Virus record (IMG/VR): IMGVR_UViG_3300025736_000014
Span: 1 to 64,000 of that record
Source: a virus
Strand: one strand, 5' to 3'
Length of the DNA: 64,000 nt
Positions 16,910-26,534 of the stretch are shown one piece after another. Every line of letters starts with the position of its first letter. Position 1 is the stretch's first letter. Below the pieces are notes generated by a model that worked only from the letters and a program-made list of their open reading frames with translations, was not told the origin of the DNA and searched no databases. Position numbers and translations under genes: made by a program.

Positions 16910-17603
16910 AGCTTATTTTTTCCCTCCATCTAATTATTTCCTTTATGGTTTTATTCCTGTCTTCATAATGATTCTTGCGTTTATGATATAAGCCAATACC
17001 CTTCTCATCAAGTTCTATAGCCATATTTGGCAAAACAAAATTCTCAGCGTGTCCAAAATAAGTATTCCCCATAGACAACACAATGTCATCTTGAATCATA
17101 CCGTTTATATTCAAATCTATTTGAGTGGTAATCTGATGTGCGTGAACAAGCTTAGATCGTTTAAAGAATTGTAGTCTACCTAACACAATATCTACCATCG
17201 TTGGTGTATCAACATCTCTAACATCTTTCCCAGATGTGTACGGAGTGTCTATACTATTACCAATATTCTTACCATAAAAACCTAAAATAGCTTCTGGGAA
17301 TAATTGTGACTGTTCGATTAAATATTCAAGCGTATTAGGTTTAACTGTCAAATCATCATCTATAAATAAACAGTGTTCAGTTCCAGACAATAACCCAATT
17401 GAATGTCTAGCTACACAGCTAAAATTATGACTAGAGTTAATACAAATCTGGTTATCTAAATGAGGTTTAAGTTCTGTCTTCGGATCGTTATTCCAGACAA
17501 TTATCTTATCGGGTTTAACTGTTCCTTTGTCTAAATCTTCAATCAACCTAGTAACGTTTGATGCTCTCTCTGGCCAATAATGCAGAATAATTACTGAGAT
17601 CAT
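16902..17603 (-). CDS. Glycosyltransferase-like protein, tandem paralogue A (233 aa)
   Basis: GT-A type: MISVIILHYWPERASNVTRLI, IIVWNNDPKTEL and the acidic LFIDDDLTV motif near residue 87. It is clearly similar along its whole length to the next gene (for example both have HLDNQICINSSHNF and GTVKPD), so the two are recent tandem duplicates that have diverged, perhaps for successive sugar additions. Confidence 0.88.
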   Translation of the reverse strand: MISVIILHYWPERASNVTRLIEDLDKGTVKPDKIIVWNNDPKTELKPHLDNQICINSSHNFSCVARHSIGLLSGTEHCLFIDDDLTVKPNTLEYLIEQSQLFPEAILGFYGKNIGNSIDTPYTSGKDVRDVDTPTMVDIVLGRLQFFKRSKLVHAHQITTQIDLNINGMIQDDIVLSMGNTYFGHAENFVLPNMAIELDEKGIGLYHKRKNHYEDRNKTIKEIIRWREKISYG

Positions 17604-17655
17604 ACCATAGTTATCTCTGCTTTTTTAGAATTAATGAAAACTTAAATTCATCCAT
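17604..17655 (-). pseudogene. Remnant of a second copy of the 92-residue gene
   Basis: The 52 bases keep the first codons (MDEFKFSL) and the last codons (AEITMV region, AAAGCAGAGATAACTATGGTA) of the 92-residue gene, with the middle deleted and the frame ending after 14 codons. It lies at the matching position between the two paralogous glycosyltransferases, so it dates from the same duplication. Confidence 0.8.
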
Positions 17656-18346
17656 AACCCATCCTTCTACTCCATGCTAATATTCTCTTAAGAGACTTAT
17701 CCCTTCTTGGATAATGATTTTTAGTGTAGTGATAACCAACACCCTTCTCATCAAGTTCTATAACCCGATTTGGAAAAATATAATTACTCTCCATCTCAAA
17801 TATTTTATTAGCCATAGATAGCACAATATCTTCTTCAACAACTCTATTAATCAATAGATCGACCTCTGTCTCTAACTTAAAAGCGTTAGCAAGTTTTGTT
17901 CTTTTACAAAAGTGTATTCTACCTAAGACTATATCTACCTTTCTCATAATATCAACGTCTTTAATATCATGACCAGAAGTGTATGGATGATTTACATCTA
18001 GACCGATATCCTTACCATAAAATCCCAATATAGATTCTGGGAAGATTCCAGACTTTTTAACTAAAAACTCAAGCGTATCTCTTTTTACCGTCAAATCGTC
18101 ATCTATAAATAAACAGTGATCTGATTCAGAAATTAACCCAACAGCATACCTAACTAAACAGTGAAAATTGTGACTGGAGTTAATACAAATCTGATTGTCT
18201 AGATGAGCTTCTATCTTTGACTTTGGGTCGTTGTTCCAAACGATTATCCTGTCTGGTTTAACAGTGCCAGAATTTAAGTCTTTTATAATCCTGGCTATAT
18301 TACCAACTCTTTGTGGCCAATAATTAAGAATTACCGCAGAGATCAT
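17648..18346 (-). CDS. Glycosyltransferase-like protein, tandem paralogue B (232 aa)
   Basis: Close relative of the preceding gene: MISAVILNYWPQRVGNIARII, IIVWNNDPKS, LFIDDDLTV, FPESILGFYGKDIG and PYTSG all align. It overlaps the epimerase gene by 4 bases (ATGA). Donor and acceptor unknown. Confidence 0.88.
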   Translation of the reverse strand: MISAVILNYWPQRVGNIARIIKDLNSGTVKPDRIIVWNNDPKSKIEAHLDNQICINSSHNFHCLVRYAVGLISESDHCLFIDDDLTVKRDTLEFLVKKSGIFPESILGFYGKDIGLDVNHPYTSGHDIKDVDIMRKVDIVLGRIHFCKRTKLANAFKLETEVDLLINRVVEEDIVLSMANKIFEMESNYIFPNRVIELDEKGVGYHYTKNHYPRRDKSLKRILAWSRRMGYG

Positions 18347-19278
18347 ATCATGAAGTATGGAACTTCATCTTTCATATCTGCTGGCACTTTCTTCCACCAA
18401 TCAACACACTTTTTAATGCCATCTTGGAAAGATGTCTCTGGTTTCCAGCCAAAATCGTCTAACACTTCTTCACTGGTCACGTTTTTCAGCTTAGGCTCTA
18501 CTCTAGCTTGCGTAATATAGGAAATCTTAGCTGGATAGTGTTTGACAACTTCTTCAGCAATTTCGCGAATAGTAACAAACTCAGGACTGCCTAAGTTATA
18601 AACCTTATTATCAGCTTTTTTGTCAAGCAATCTAACTTGGGCATCACACATATCTCCTACATATAGGAAGTTTCTACCCTGTAGACCATCACCCATAATT
18701 GAAATCACTTTATATTTCTCTGCTTGTTGCATAAAAGCTCTCACAACTAAGCCATCCCACATACGCTCACCATAGGGAATCCCGTAACGCATGATAGTAA
18801 AATTAGGTGCTTTTTTCTCCGCAAGCATCGCATAAAATACCATCTCACTAGAGAGTTTCGTTGCACCATAGATTGTATTCATCTTGTGAACTTCAAAAGG
18901 ATCTAATTCGCTCACTACATCGCCTACCTGAAGCCCTGCCATCCAAGTGCTAGATGCGTACAGAACACGGGGTATATCGTTCTTTAAACAGGCACTAGCG
19001 ACGTTAAAAGTGCCTTGTAGGTTCGTTCCATATGCTTTTCTTGGAAATTGTCCGCACGCACGAGCATTAGCAACAGCCGCTAGGTGGTAAACAGCGTCAT
19101 AACCACTAATAACATCATCTAAATTCTCTCTAATATCTTTATTAATCCACTTTGTTATTAAAGAGCTATCGACTGGTTTCCTAACATCTAAAATATCTAC
19201 CTTATGCCCTGCAGCTCTCAGCTTTTCAACTAAGTGAGAGCCGATAAATCCTGAACCGCCAGTAACTAGAACTTTCAT
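18343..19278 (-). CDS. NAD-dependent sugar epimerase/dehydratase (extended SDR)
   Basis: A 311-residue enzyme with the NAD-binding TGGSGFIGSH at 6-15, a SSTW segment at 109-112 and the catalytic YGATK (Tyr137, Lys141). It is of usual length for the GalE/WcaG group. It probably interconverts or dehydrates a nucleotide sugar made by the nucleotidyltransferase at 31.6 kb. It is followed by a 52-residue gene and an aminotransferase, the usual partners in deoxy- or amino-sugar pathways. Confidence 0.92.
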   Translation of the reverse strand: MKVLVTGGSGFIGSHLVEKLRAAGHKVDILDVRKPVDSSLITKWINKDIRENLDDVISGYDAVYHLAAVANARACGQFPRKAYGTNLQGTFNVASACLKNDIPRVLYASSTWMAGLQVGDVVSELDPFEVHKMNTIYGATKLSSEMVFYAMLAEKKAPNFTIMRYGIPYGERMWDGLVVRAFMQQAEKYKVISIMGDGLQGRNFLYVGDMCDAQVRLLDKKADNKVYNLGSPEFVTIREIAEEVVKHYPAKISYITQARVEPKLKNVTSEEVLDDFGWKPETSFQDGIKKCVDWWKKVPADMKDEVPYFMI

Positions 19279-19280
19279 AT

Positions 19281-19439
19281 TTAACCCCTTAAGTTATATT
19301 TTTTAACAATTAAGTCATAAATCTTTTCATAATCTTTAGTTGGACTATCTAGAAAGGCATAGGCTCTTACAAAAGCCCAAAGCAATACTGATCCTGGTAG
19401 CTTCCATGCTATCCATCTAGCAAATTTATAATCTGTCAT
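19281..19439 (-). CDS. Small hypothetical protein (52 aa)
   Basis: Starts MTDYKFARWIAWKLPGSVLLW and ends KKYNLRG. Coupled to the upstream aminotransferase by an ATGA overlap and followed by the epimerase. One hydrophobic segment (about 10-28) may be a membrane or membrane-surface helix. Function unknown. Confidence 0.72.
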   Translation of the reverse strand: MTDYKFARWIAWKLPGSVLLWAFVRAYAFLDSPTKDYEKIYDLIVKKYNLRG

Positions 19440-20557
19440 AAATGCTCCTTTATATTCTTTTTAATAATTTTGATTACATAGTTTATCTCCTTTTCAGTCA
19501 TGCCATACCATGATGGCATACAAATCATCCTTTTTATCTTCTCTAGCCAAACTTCATTCATATTAGTCATGACCTTATCTTTCAAATAAACTGGTTGTTC
19601 TGGTAATGTCCAATCATAAACGTTTCCTTGAAATTTAACTCCATCTTTAGCACATCGTTCGATAAACTTAGACTTATCAATATTAAATGCTAAATAGGCA
19701 ATTATCTTATAGCCGTTAAAAGAGTGTTTCCCCTTTGGCTCTGGATTAAAAGATAACCCAGTAATAGCATTAAGTTTCTTTCCATATAATTTCCTAATTT
19801 TCTTTCTATTATTGATTATCTTGTCATCTTCAATCTGCGGAAGTAATACAGCAGCAGAGAATTCACCCATACGACAATTCCAACCCTTTGCATAATGATA
19901 TGACACCCAAGGATTATCTTTCCCAAAATTACGATACATCTTTACATGATATGCATAATTAGGATTATCAGTTAATACTGCACCACCCTCACCACCAGTA
20001 ACAACTTTAGTGGCAAAAAAGGAGTAAGCTCCTATATCAGCGAAAGTCCCCGCATGTTTTCCTTTAAGAGTACTACCATATGCTTGACAAGCATCTTCAC
20101 ACACCCAAAGTCCATTACTCCTACAGGCACGGATAAATCTCTTAACATCCTGTGGGATATTACCACCCAAGTCAACGAAAACAGCACCAACACAATGCTT
20201 CATGTAATTCTCCAAGTCAGCATCATAAATCTTATTGAAACCGTTACAATAAAAAACGGTTTCGAATCCAAGTCTCTCAAAAGCTAAAGAAGTAGCTAGA
20301 AAAGTATTTGCGGGTATCAGAACTTTTCCGACACCATGCTCTTTCCTAAAAGCATAAGCGGCTGACTCTAGAGCAGAAGTTCCACTTGATACAGCGAAGA
20401 AATTTTTAACCCCAACCTTCTCTTTAATACGATCTTCTACTTCCCTGACATATTTTCCAGTTGCAAACATCCCAGAATCCAATACATCACTTATATTTTC
20501 CTTAATTTTACTTTTAAGTGTTTTTGATAAATCAATCTTAAAACTTGGTAATTCCAT
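19436..20557 (-). CDS. DegT/DnrJ/EryC1-family PLP aminotransferase
   Basis: A 373-residue nucleotide-sugar aminotransferase. PLP-site features are SSGTSALE at 57-64, EDACQAYG at 154-161 and the Schiff-base lysine in SFFATKVVTGGEGG (Lys184). It would add an amino group to a keto-sugar nucleotide, so the phage glycan probably contains an amino sugar. The stop overlaps the 52-residue gene; the start overlaps the methyltransferase upstream by 20 bases. Confidence 0.93.
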   Translation of the reverse strand: MELPSFKIDLSKTLKSKIKENISDVLDSGMFATGKYVREVEDRIKEKVGVKNFFAVSSGTSALESAAYAFRKEHGVGKVLIPANTFLATSLAFERLGFETVFYCNGFNKIYDADLENYMKHCVGAVFVDLGGNIPQDVKRFIRACRSNGLWVCEDACQAYGSTLKGKHAGTFADIGAYSFFATKVVTGGEGGAVLTDNPNYAYHVKMYRNFGKDNPWVSYHYAKGWNCRMGEFSAAVLLPQIEDDKIINNRKKIRKLYGKKLNAITGLSFNPEPKGKHSFNGYKIIAYLAFNIDKSKFIERCAKDGVKFQGNVYDWTLPEQPVYLKDKVMTNMNEVWLEKIKRMICMPSWYGMTEKEINYVIKIIKKNIKEHL

Positions 20558-21221
20558 ATTTACCCTTCTCCCAATATTTTCTCCATGCCGATTTGCCTTT
20601 ATATATAATTACAGAGAAAGAGTGAGGCATGTATGAGTGATCTATAACCACTCTTTCTGACAAAGTATGAGCAAACTGAAAAACCTTTTCTGGATAAAAC
20701 AAAGCCTGAGCTTCTTCATCAATCGTTTTGTAGGCCGATAAAAAGGTAACATATACCCCCTCACTCGCTTCGTGAACCATCTTCTCTAACATCTTCTTAG
20801 CATAAACAACTGTGTCAGGCATATTTCCAAACTTACGATCAAAAATAGAAAAAGCAATTATCACATCCACACCACCTTCTACGTCAACATCTAAATAGTT
20901 CTTTTTCGCCCAAGTGGTGTTAATTTCTCCACCATATTCTTTATCGAGTTCTTTAGCCTCTTTTATCATATCTTTTAACGGATCAATCCCAGTAAATCTA
21001 GATGGCTTAATTCCCCTATCAACAAGATACTTTAATAAATCTCCCCTTCCACAACCAACGTCTAAAACTTTCTTCCCGTCTAAACCAAAATATCTCAATA
21101 TGTTCTTGAATCTTTCAATCTGAGATGGAATAGACCCATATAAATTATTCCCCTTTTTAAGCTCTTGTAAATAATAGTCATCAACTACCTTTTGATCGAA
21201 TTTCTTAGTAAATTTATTCAT
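20538..21221 (-). CDS. SAM-dependent methyltransferase, class I
   Basis: Chosen start is the ATG after GGAAGAG (MNKFTKKFDQ), which gives 227 residues. Motif I VLDVGCGRGDLL is at about 53-64, followed by FTGIDPLKDMI as the acidic loop. Small-molecule (sugar) methylation is likely from context. It overlaps its two neighbours by a few bases. Confidence 0.85.
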   Translation of the reverse strand: MNKFTKKFDQKVVDDYYLQELKKGNNLYGSIPSQIERFKNILRYFGLDGKKVLDVGCGRGDLLKYLVDRGIKPSRFTGIDPLKDMIKEAKELDKEYGGEINTTWAKKNYLDVDVEGGVDVIIAFSIFDRKFGNMPDTVVYAKKMLEKMVHEASEGVYVTFLSAYKTIDEEAQALFYPEKVFQFAHTLSERVVIDHSYMPHSFSVIIYKGKSAWRKYWEKGKYGITKF

Positions 21222-23631
21222 GTTGACTCTTCCAATCATCATAGTTCTTATATCGTTTGATTATTATACCATGTTTAGCACATTCGTCAACAAATTCCCC
21301 TGTTCCGAACTTCTGTCTTTCACACATCTCTGATCTATACCAACGACCTTCTTCTTTATATGGAAGTCTAAGTTCGTTATCTTTTTCTAACTCAACTTGT
21401 TGGGCTAGAGAATAATATGTTTTATCTCCATCCTTTGAATGGTCAATTCCAATCAAATTAATTCTTCTAGCACCCATGGTTAAAACAGCAAATAATATGC
21501 TATGTAATACTGTAGAATATGCTCCAGCAATAACTGGTTCATGCTTAATTGCCTTTCTTATCAACTTCCTGAAATCAGTGCCAAGCAAATAACTTTCATC
21601 TTTAGTATATCTAACCAGAATTGGGAGTGGTTTTCCTGAAGATGCTCCAAGATCGTTACCAAGATAATATTGTACTGGAATATCTGGATGAAAGGGATTA
21701 GTACAAATAAGTTTTTTATCAAAAAATTCTGGCTTCGATTTTAGAAAATATCTAATAATCGGACTTTCACAAACACCACGGTACGAAGCATCTGGAAATT
21801 TAAGATAAGCCAAGTGTAATGTTACCCCAGTTTTATCATCTAAAAAATTATCTGGATAAGTATCCAAAGACGGTCCTGAGCCAGCAATATAAATATCTTT
21901 CCCGCTCATAAGGTTTTTCTTATCCTCTGCATACTGCATCTTCGCTCTAAATTTATATCTATCAATATTACCCCCAAATCCTTTTACAATTATTTTGTCA
22001 AACCCGCGATCTTTCCAGAACTCTTCGTTTGTAAAACTATACATACCATCATACCCAACACCTTTATATCTTAAAGTTTCAGTATGTAACCCCAAATATC
22101 CAACCCTATAAGCACAAAATTCAAGCACAAGGTCTGTATTAGGTTCAGGAGCAATCTTTGATAACTGTTTGCGTTTGTTTGCTAAATAACTAGCTCCACT
22201 AATCAAATCTTTATAATCACAATCTTTAACGATTTCCATATACTTCTCGAAATATGGTTTAATATCTTTCCATGTTTGTTTCCAAAAACCCTGTTCCCAT
22301 CTTTGAGCAAAACCATATTGAACCTTATCTCTTAGGTGTTTCTCAAATCTATTATCCCCTTCAAATTTACCTCGAATATATGATGTTTGCAAAATCCCAG
22401 CTTTTTTATTATCTTTAAACTGTTTGAATAGTGTCTTAATCGTCTTAATATAATGTCTATTAAGATTTAGATCATTATCTAGCATCATCACATACTCATA
22501 TTGTGGAAAAAGTGTTGATAGCATCTCATATTTTTGAATGGCAGTCTGATTATTTTCGTGCTTGAAAACAATTGTTTTGTTTGGTATGGGTGACACTTGG
22601 ATAGCCCTTAAACACTTAAAAGCATCCACATCTTGAGCATATCTCTTCCCAGAGAAAGGGTTTATAGCACCATCTATATAAAAATAAAAATCAACATTAC
22701 GTGGGTAGTTCTTTTTTATATCTGACAATAAAAGCTTTAACCTCTCTACCCTCTTGAGTGTTCTTATCGCTACGCAAAGCTTGTTCCTAAAAACCTTAAA
22801 TTTTTTGACATTATTCACTTTGGGCAAAATAATTTTATCTAACCCTGACTCCTCCCACTTTTCAGGAGTAAAAGTATATAAACCATGAATGCCAACGCCT
22901 CTATGTCTAGGAAGTCGAGTACATACTCCTTTTAACCCCGATATAATCATGGCGATTTCAATAGATTCATCAACGTGAAACGAGCCATATTTCTCAAGTA
23001 ATTTTTCCCTGATCGTGCCAAAATTAGGCTCATGGAGTAATTGTTTAAAATCATAATTTTTAAGCTCATCATAGAGTGGTTTCAACTTAGGCCAAATCTT
23101 TTTCCAGCTACGCTTCCATAGTCCTTGTTCCCATCTCCTAGAAAACGTAAACTGAATTTGATCTTCCAACTCTAATACTTTCTTGCTTTTTAAAGGAACA
23201 TCTAAGTAGCTTCTTAAAGAAGTTTGAATCATTCCCACTGATGGGTTTTTCCTAAACTGTTCAAACAAAGTCAACAAAGTTCGAACATAGTATTTGCTAA
23301 AAACAAGATCGTTATCTACCGACACCACATACTCGTATCCTTTGGAGAATAACTCTCCAAATATCATCAATCGTTGTAAACCAGCCCCAATATTATCTTT
23401 ATGTTGTCTAACAAATCTATTAGGTAATTTTGATTTTTTGAATAAATCAACGCACTTCTGTATCGTTTTGCCATCAACGTATTGCTCGCATGAGCATGAA
23501 TTTACTCCGCCATCTTGATATAAATAGAAATCAACTTTATTAAGACTCAAGTTTTTCTCTAAAGAACTTAAGCACTTTTTTAGATATTCTGGTCTATCTA
23601 GACTATTAATAGCAATCGCCAATTTGTTCAT
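21214..23631 (-). CDS. Three-domain glycan enzyme: two GT-A domains plus DUF115-like domain
   Basis: 805 residues. Domains 1 (about 1-275) and 2 (about 280-560) are repeats of each other: both begin with the same pattern (AIAINSLDRPEYLKKCLSSL; VAIRTLKRVERLKLLLSDI), have a VDNDL or LDNDLN motif, and share QRWEQGFWKQTWK-like text. The third domain (about 600-805) has IAGSGPSLDTYP and INLIGIDHSKDG, like DUF115/MAF-type domains linked to sialic-acid-like sugars. A homologous domain stands alone at 24.2-24.8 kb. Such multi-catalytic proteins can build repeating sugar units. Confidence 0.85.
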   Translation of the reverse strand: MNKLAIAINSLDRPEYLKKCLSSLEKNLSLNKVDFYLYQDGGVNSCSCEQYVDGKTIQKCVDLFKKSKLPNRFVRQHKDNIGAGLQRLMIFGELFSKGYEYVVSVDNDLVFSKYYVRTLLTLFEQFRKNPSVGMIQTSLRSYLDVPLKSKKVLELEDQIQFTFSRRWEQGLWKRSWKKIWPKLKPLYDELKNYDFKQLLHEPNFGTIREKLLEKYGSFHVDESIEIAMIISGLKGVCTRLPRHRGVGIHGLYTFTPEKWEESGLDKIILPKVNNVKKFKVFRNKLCVAIRTLKRVERLKLLLSDIKKNYPRNVDFYFYIDGAINPFSGKRYAQDVDAFKCLRAIQVSPIPNKTIVFKHENNQTAIQKYEMLSTLFPQYEYVMMLDNDLNLNRHYIKTIKTLFKQFKDNKKAGILQTSYIRGKFEGDNRFEKHLRDKVQYGFAQRWEQGFWKQTWKDIKPYFEKYMEIVKDCDYKDLISGASYLANKRKQLSKIAPEPNTDLVLEFCAYRVGYLGLHTETLRYKGVGYDGMYSFTNEEFWKDRGFDKIIVKGFGGNIDRYKFRAKMQYAEDKKNLMSGKDIYIAGSGPSLDTYPDNFLDDKTGVTLHLAYLKFPDASYRGVCESPIIRYFLKSKPEFFDKKLICTNPFHPDIPVQYYLGNDLGASSGKPLPILVRYTKDESYLLGTDFRKLIRKAIKHEPVIAGAYSTVLHSILFAVLTMGARRINLIGIDHSKDGDKTYYSLAQQVELEKDNELRLPYKEEGRWYRSEMCERQKFGTGEFVDECAKHGIIIKRYKNYDDWKSQHE

Positions 23632-24191
23632 AATTTATTTGCTCGAATGATTGTTACTTCATCGACTCTATGTAGGTTGGTACGATATGATTTAATTACT
23701 TTAAACAAGTCTATCTCCCATCGACCAGATATAAAAAATCTTTGCCAATCTTCAAGGGTTGCAATCCTCAGCATCGTGTCGATTGGATCCTCATGGTAGG
23801 GATAGCCTGTTGATGGACAACTTGCATAACACACACCCTTTGACTTTAATACTCTATAAATCTCAGAAATAGCACTATGGGGATAAAACAGATGCTCTAT
23901 TGTATTAGTGAATAGAACAGCATCATAGATTTTGTCTCCGACTTTTCTTCTCATATCTTGGCAATCACAAATAATATCAACGCCTTCCCCCTCAACCATA
24001 TCTAATCCATGAATCTTATTTTTTCTATACATCAATGGGTTAATAACATCATCAAGGCACCATGGGTGGTATCTTATTAATTGTTTTGTTGACATACTTC
24101 CTATGTTTAAAATCGTTTTCTTTTTTAAACCTTTAAGTAGTACTCTTAGAACTTTTGCCTCTTCAAGTAACATATTTTTTTGCCTCATCAT
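23628..24191 (-). CDS. SAM-dependent methyltransferase, class I (187 aa)
   Basis: LNIGSMSTKQL replaces the usual DxGxG at motif I, with DVIICDCQDMR and FTNTIEHLFYP as the later motifs, and a YRVLKSKGVCYASCP strand typical of the fold. It overlaps both neighbours. It is compatible with methylation of a sugar in the glycan block. Confidence 0.8.
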   Translation of the reverse strand: MMRQKNMLLEEAKVLRVLLKGLKKKTILNIGSMSTKQLIRYHPWCLDDVINPLMYRKNKIHGLDMVEGEGVDIICDCQDMRRKVGDKIYDAVLFTNTIEHLFYPHSAISEIYRVLKSKGVCYASCPSTGYPYHEDPIDTMLRIATLEDWQRFFISGRWEIDLFKVIKSYRTNLHRVDEVTIIRANKL

Positions 24192-24834
24192 AACTTTTAA
24201 TCCAATTTATCTTCGTATAAAACTTAGACCTATTAATTATCTTTTCAGTTCCCTCTTTCATCAGTTTGCCTTTCTTTGCATAAGGCGTAGATGTGTCTCG
24301 ATATTGGTTATTATCATTAGCAAGTTTAAAGTGTTCTAAACCATCTTTAGATTCATGATTACAACCAATAATATTAATTGGTTTCCCATGCATCATCAGT
24401 GCTACATATAAAGCTCCATGAAGACATGTTCCCCAACCACCGAAGTCAACTCCTCTTGCGTGCCATGCCCTAACAACGCTTGTCTTTTTTGGATAAGGTC
24501 TAAGTGCCAAGAAATAATAATTTTCTCTGTCTAAGTCTATCAAAGAATTACACTCTCTCTCTGTCTTGTTATAGAAGGGGAAAGCAAAAATATTATCTTT
24601 ATCTAAATACTCTGGACGATTCTCTTTAAACCACTTCACTCGATCATATTCGTTAGCATATCTATAGGTAGTGTTTGGGAACTTAAGATACGCTAGATGT
24701 AGTGCTATAGAGAACTTATGGTGTAGGAAATCGTCTGGATACTCATCAAGTGATGGTCCAGAACCAGCGATCCATATTGGAGCGTTTTCTAAAATATTCT
24801 CAGCTTTTTTTGCTAAATTTGTTATCCACTTCAT
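24163..24834 (-). CDS. DUF115-like protein (223 aa)
   Basis: The start with AAGGA upstream gives MKWITNLAKKAE. IWIAGSGPSLDEYPDDF, ALHLAYLKFPNT and INIIGCNHESKDG match the C-terminal domain of the 805-residue protein nearly motif for motif. Function is probably linked to handling or transfer of an activated sugar, by analogy with DUF115/MAF proteins. Confidence 0.78.
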   Translation of the reverse strand: MKWITNLAKKAENILENAPIWIAGSGPSLDEYPDDFLHHKFSIALHLAYLKFPNTTYRYANEYDRVKWFKENRPEYLDKDNIFAFPFYNKTERECNSLIDLDRENYYFLALRPYPKKTSVVRAWHARGVDFGGWGTCLHGALYVALMMHGKPINIIGCNHESKDGLEHFKLANDNNQYRDTSTPYAKKGKLMKEGTEKIINRSKFYTKINWIKSYDEAKKYVT

Positions 24835-25519
24835 GAATTTTCCTTGTTTCAAGTTTAGTAATCCACTTTCTAAAATAGTATTCCCTAACCTCCTGAAATT
24901 CATCCCCCTTGTGTAGTGCTGTATCATCGGTCGCTTCTTTCAATAATTCATATTTATCAGTAGCAACCACAGTCATCTTCTCAACCTTACCACACACTTT
25001 AAGCCAGTGTTCCCACCACCAATCACCCATAACGAATATCTGTTTACCAGAGAAAAACCTGGTAGGAATGCTCATAGGATCAAACCCAACAAAGTTCTTT
25101 TTATGTCCTAAGATACAAAGCCCACAAAGATAATCAACATCTGTATCTTCTTTGAGATTTTCACCTCTATATCCAGTAGCATCATAGTAAGTTGCCCCAG
25201 TAAACTTCTTTCCCATAATCCCAACAAGTGATTTGTCAGTCCAAGACCCAAGTAAATCTCCAGCTAAATCGGCTTTAGCAACCAAGTCATCATCTCCCCA
25301 AATAATCAGCTTGTTTTTAGCTAAAAGTGGGGCAACATATCTAAAATATGTTCCATAATTTTTATTGCTATTCAATACAATCACTGGTAGATCAGTTTTA
25401 AAAGTTCCAGAGTTATCGCAAACAATAACCTCATCGACCTCGTCCTGATCTAGCCATGACTGAATAACTCTTTCAAAATTATCAAATCGTTTGTAACAAA
25501 GAAGTATCACTGTTATCAT
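24800..25519 (-). CDS. Glycosyltransferase, GT-A
   Basis: 239 residues; MITVILLCYKRFDNFERVIQSW, VIVCDNSG and IIWGDDDLVAKADL (DDD metal motif near 77). It overlaps the methyltransferase upstream by 4 bases. One of the glycan block transferases; specificity unknown. Confidence 0.87.
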   Translation of the reverse strand: MITVILLCYKRFDNFERVIQSWLDQDEVDEVIVCDNSGTFKTDLPVIVLNSNKNYGTYFRYVAPLLAKNKLIIWGDDDLVAKADLAGDLLGSWTDKSLVGIMGKKFTGATYYDATGYRGENLKEDTDVDYLCGLCILGHKKNFVGFDPMSIPTRFFSGKQIFVMGDWWWEHWLKVCGKVEKMTVVATDKYELLKEATDDTALHKGDEFQEVREYYFRKWITKLETRKIHEVDNKFSKKS

Positions 25520-26157
25520 ATTTTTCTAAAAATACCAAAATATTTCTTTAATTTTTGTCCAGACTCCTTCACATGATCTTTGGTGTTTGAAAACTCTAAT
25601 TCTAATCCTCTGCTAATAATCCAATCAATTGATTTCTCATCTATATAGTGAGGGTGGGCGACAGTCTTGGCTGGTCGATACAGATTTACATAAAGCAAGA
25701 ATACTCCATTATGTTTAAGAATCCTTATTACTTCATCTGTTCCTTTCTTCCAATCATTCCAATGATCTAATGAATTAAAGGTTAAAACCATATCAAGAGA
25801 ACCGTCTGTAAAAGGCATATCCTCAGCATATCCAGCAATAGTCTCTACATCACTGGAAATATTTTTGTAACCTTTTAATAGTTCTCCAAATTCTTTGGCT
25901 AATGGGTCGAGAACAACTCTCCTGCTTGACTCTAAGAATGGCCAAAAGTGTAAACCGCTAAGTGGTCCACCACCAATATCTAGAACCGACTTGCCAACAA
26001 ACGTATCTGGTTTAAGTTCAAAATCTTCTATAAGTGTTCTTTTATAACTCCTATTTTCCCAAGTTTCAGGATTTCTTATTTTCTTTCCATCATTATCTAC
26101 TTGGCTATACTTCTTTTTATGATAATTTAATTCTTCTTGTTGACCTGATGTTAACAT
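25516..26157 (-). CDS. SAM-dependent methyltransferase, class I (213 aa)
   Basis: Motif I SVLDIGGGPLSGL at about 54-66, VVLDPLAKEFG acidic loop, AEDMPF and MVLTFNSLDHW match class I methyltransferases of the UbiE type. Part of the glycan block; ATGA-type overlap with the glycosyltransferase downstream. Confidence 0.87.
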   Translation of the reverse strand: MLTSGQQEELNYHKKKYSQVDNDGKKIRNPETWENRSYKRTLIEDFELKPDTFVGKSVLDIGGGPLSGLHFWPFLESSRRVVLDPLAKEFGELLKGYKNISSDVETIAGYAEDMPFTDGSLDMVLTFNSLDHWNDWKKGTDEVIRILKHNGVFLLYVNLYRPAKTVAHPHYIDEKSIDWIISRGLELEFSNTKDHVKESGQKLKKYFGIFRKI

Positions 26158-26159
26158 AA

Positions 26160-26534
26160 TTATTTTACTAATTTATTCCATATTCTATCATAGAATACAT
26201 ACATGATAATTTTTATAACAGTATATGTTCCAGTAATATAAGTCACTGATTTCCATGTACCAGTAAAGAAATAGACTATTAAACCACCAAGACCCATCCC
26301 TAAAATAATTTCATAGGTAATAGCCTTAATCCAATGGGTTGGTTTTCTAAGCCATAACCAAAATCTCTCATGTAAATAAAACACTATTAAGAAAGTTGTG
26401 TGATGAACAAGCGTGCTTCCTAGCGTAATTTGCCACTTCCTTGTAAAGAAGTAGAAAATACTCGCATAAACAAAAACGCCCATGATTCTCCAAACAAGAC
26501 TTTTTAAAGCTGAACTTTTATGAGTTGCCATCAA
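26160..26534 (-). CDS. DUF2061-like small membrane protein
   Basis: 124 residues with about four hydrophobic segments arranged as two similar halves: SLVWRIMGVFVYASIFYFFT then HHTTFLIVFYLHERFW, and again ITYEIILGMGLGGLIVYFFT then VIKIIMYVFYDRIW. This internal repeat and the RxxH-type text are typical of DUF2061 proteins. Inner membrane location expected. It lies between a cytidylyltransferase and a methyltransferase. Confidence 0.82.
   Translation of the reverse strand: MMATHKSSALKSLVWRIMGVFVYASIFYFFTRKWQITLGSTLVHHTTFLIVFYLHERFWLWLRKPTHWIKAITYEIILGMGLGGLIVYFFTGTWKSVTYITGTYTVIKIIMYVFYDRIWNKLVK

Noticed and set aside
24834-24927. Longer N-terminus for the 223-residue DUF115-like protein
   Set aside because: The extra 31 codons overlap the upstream glycosyltransferase, and the downstream ATG has a good ribosome site.
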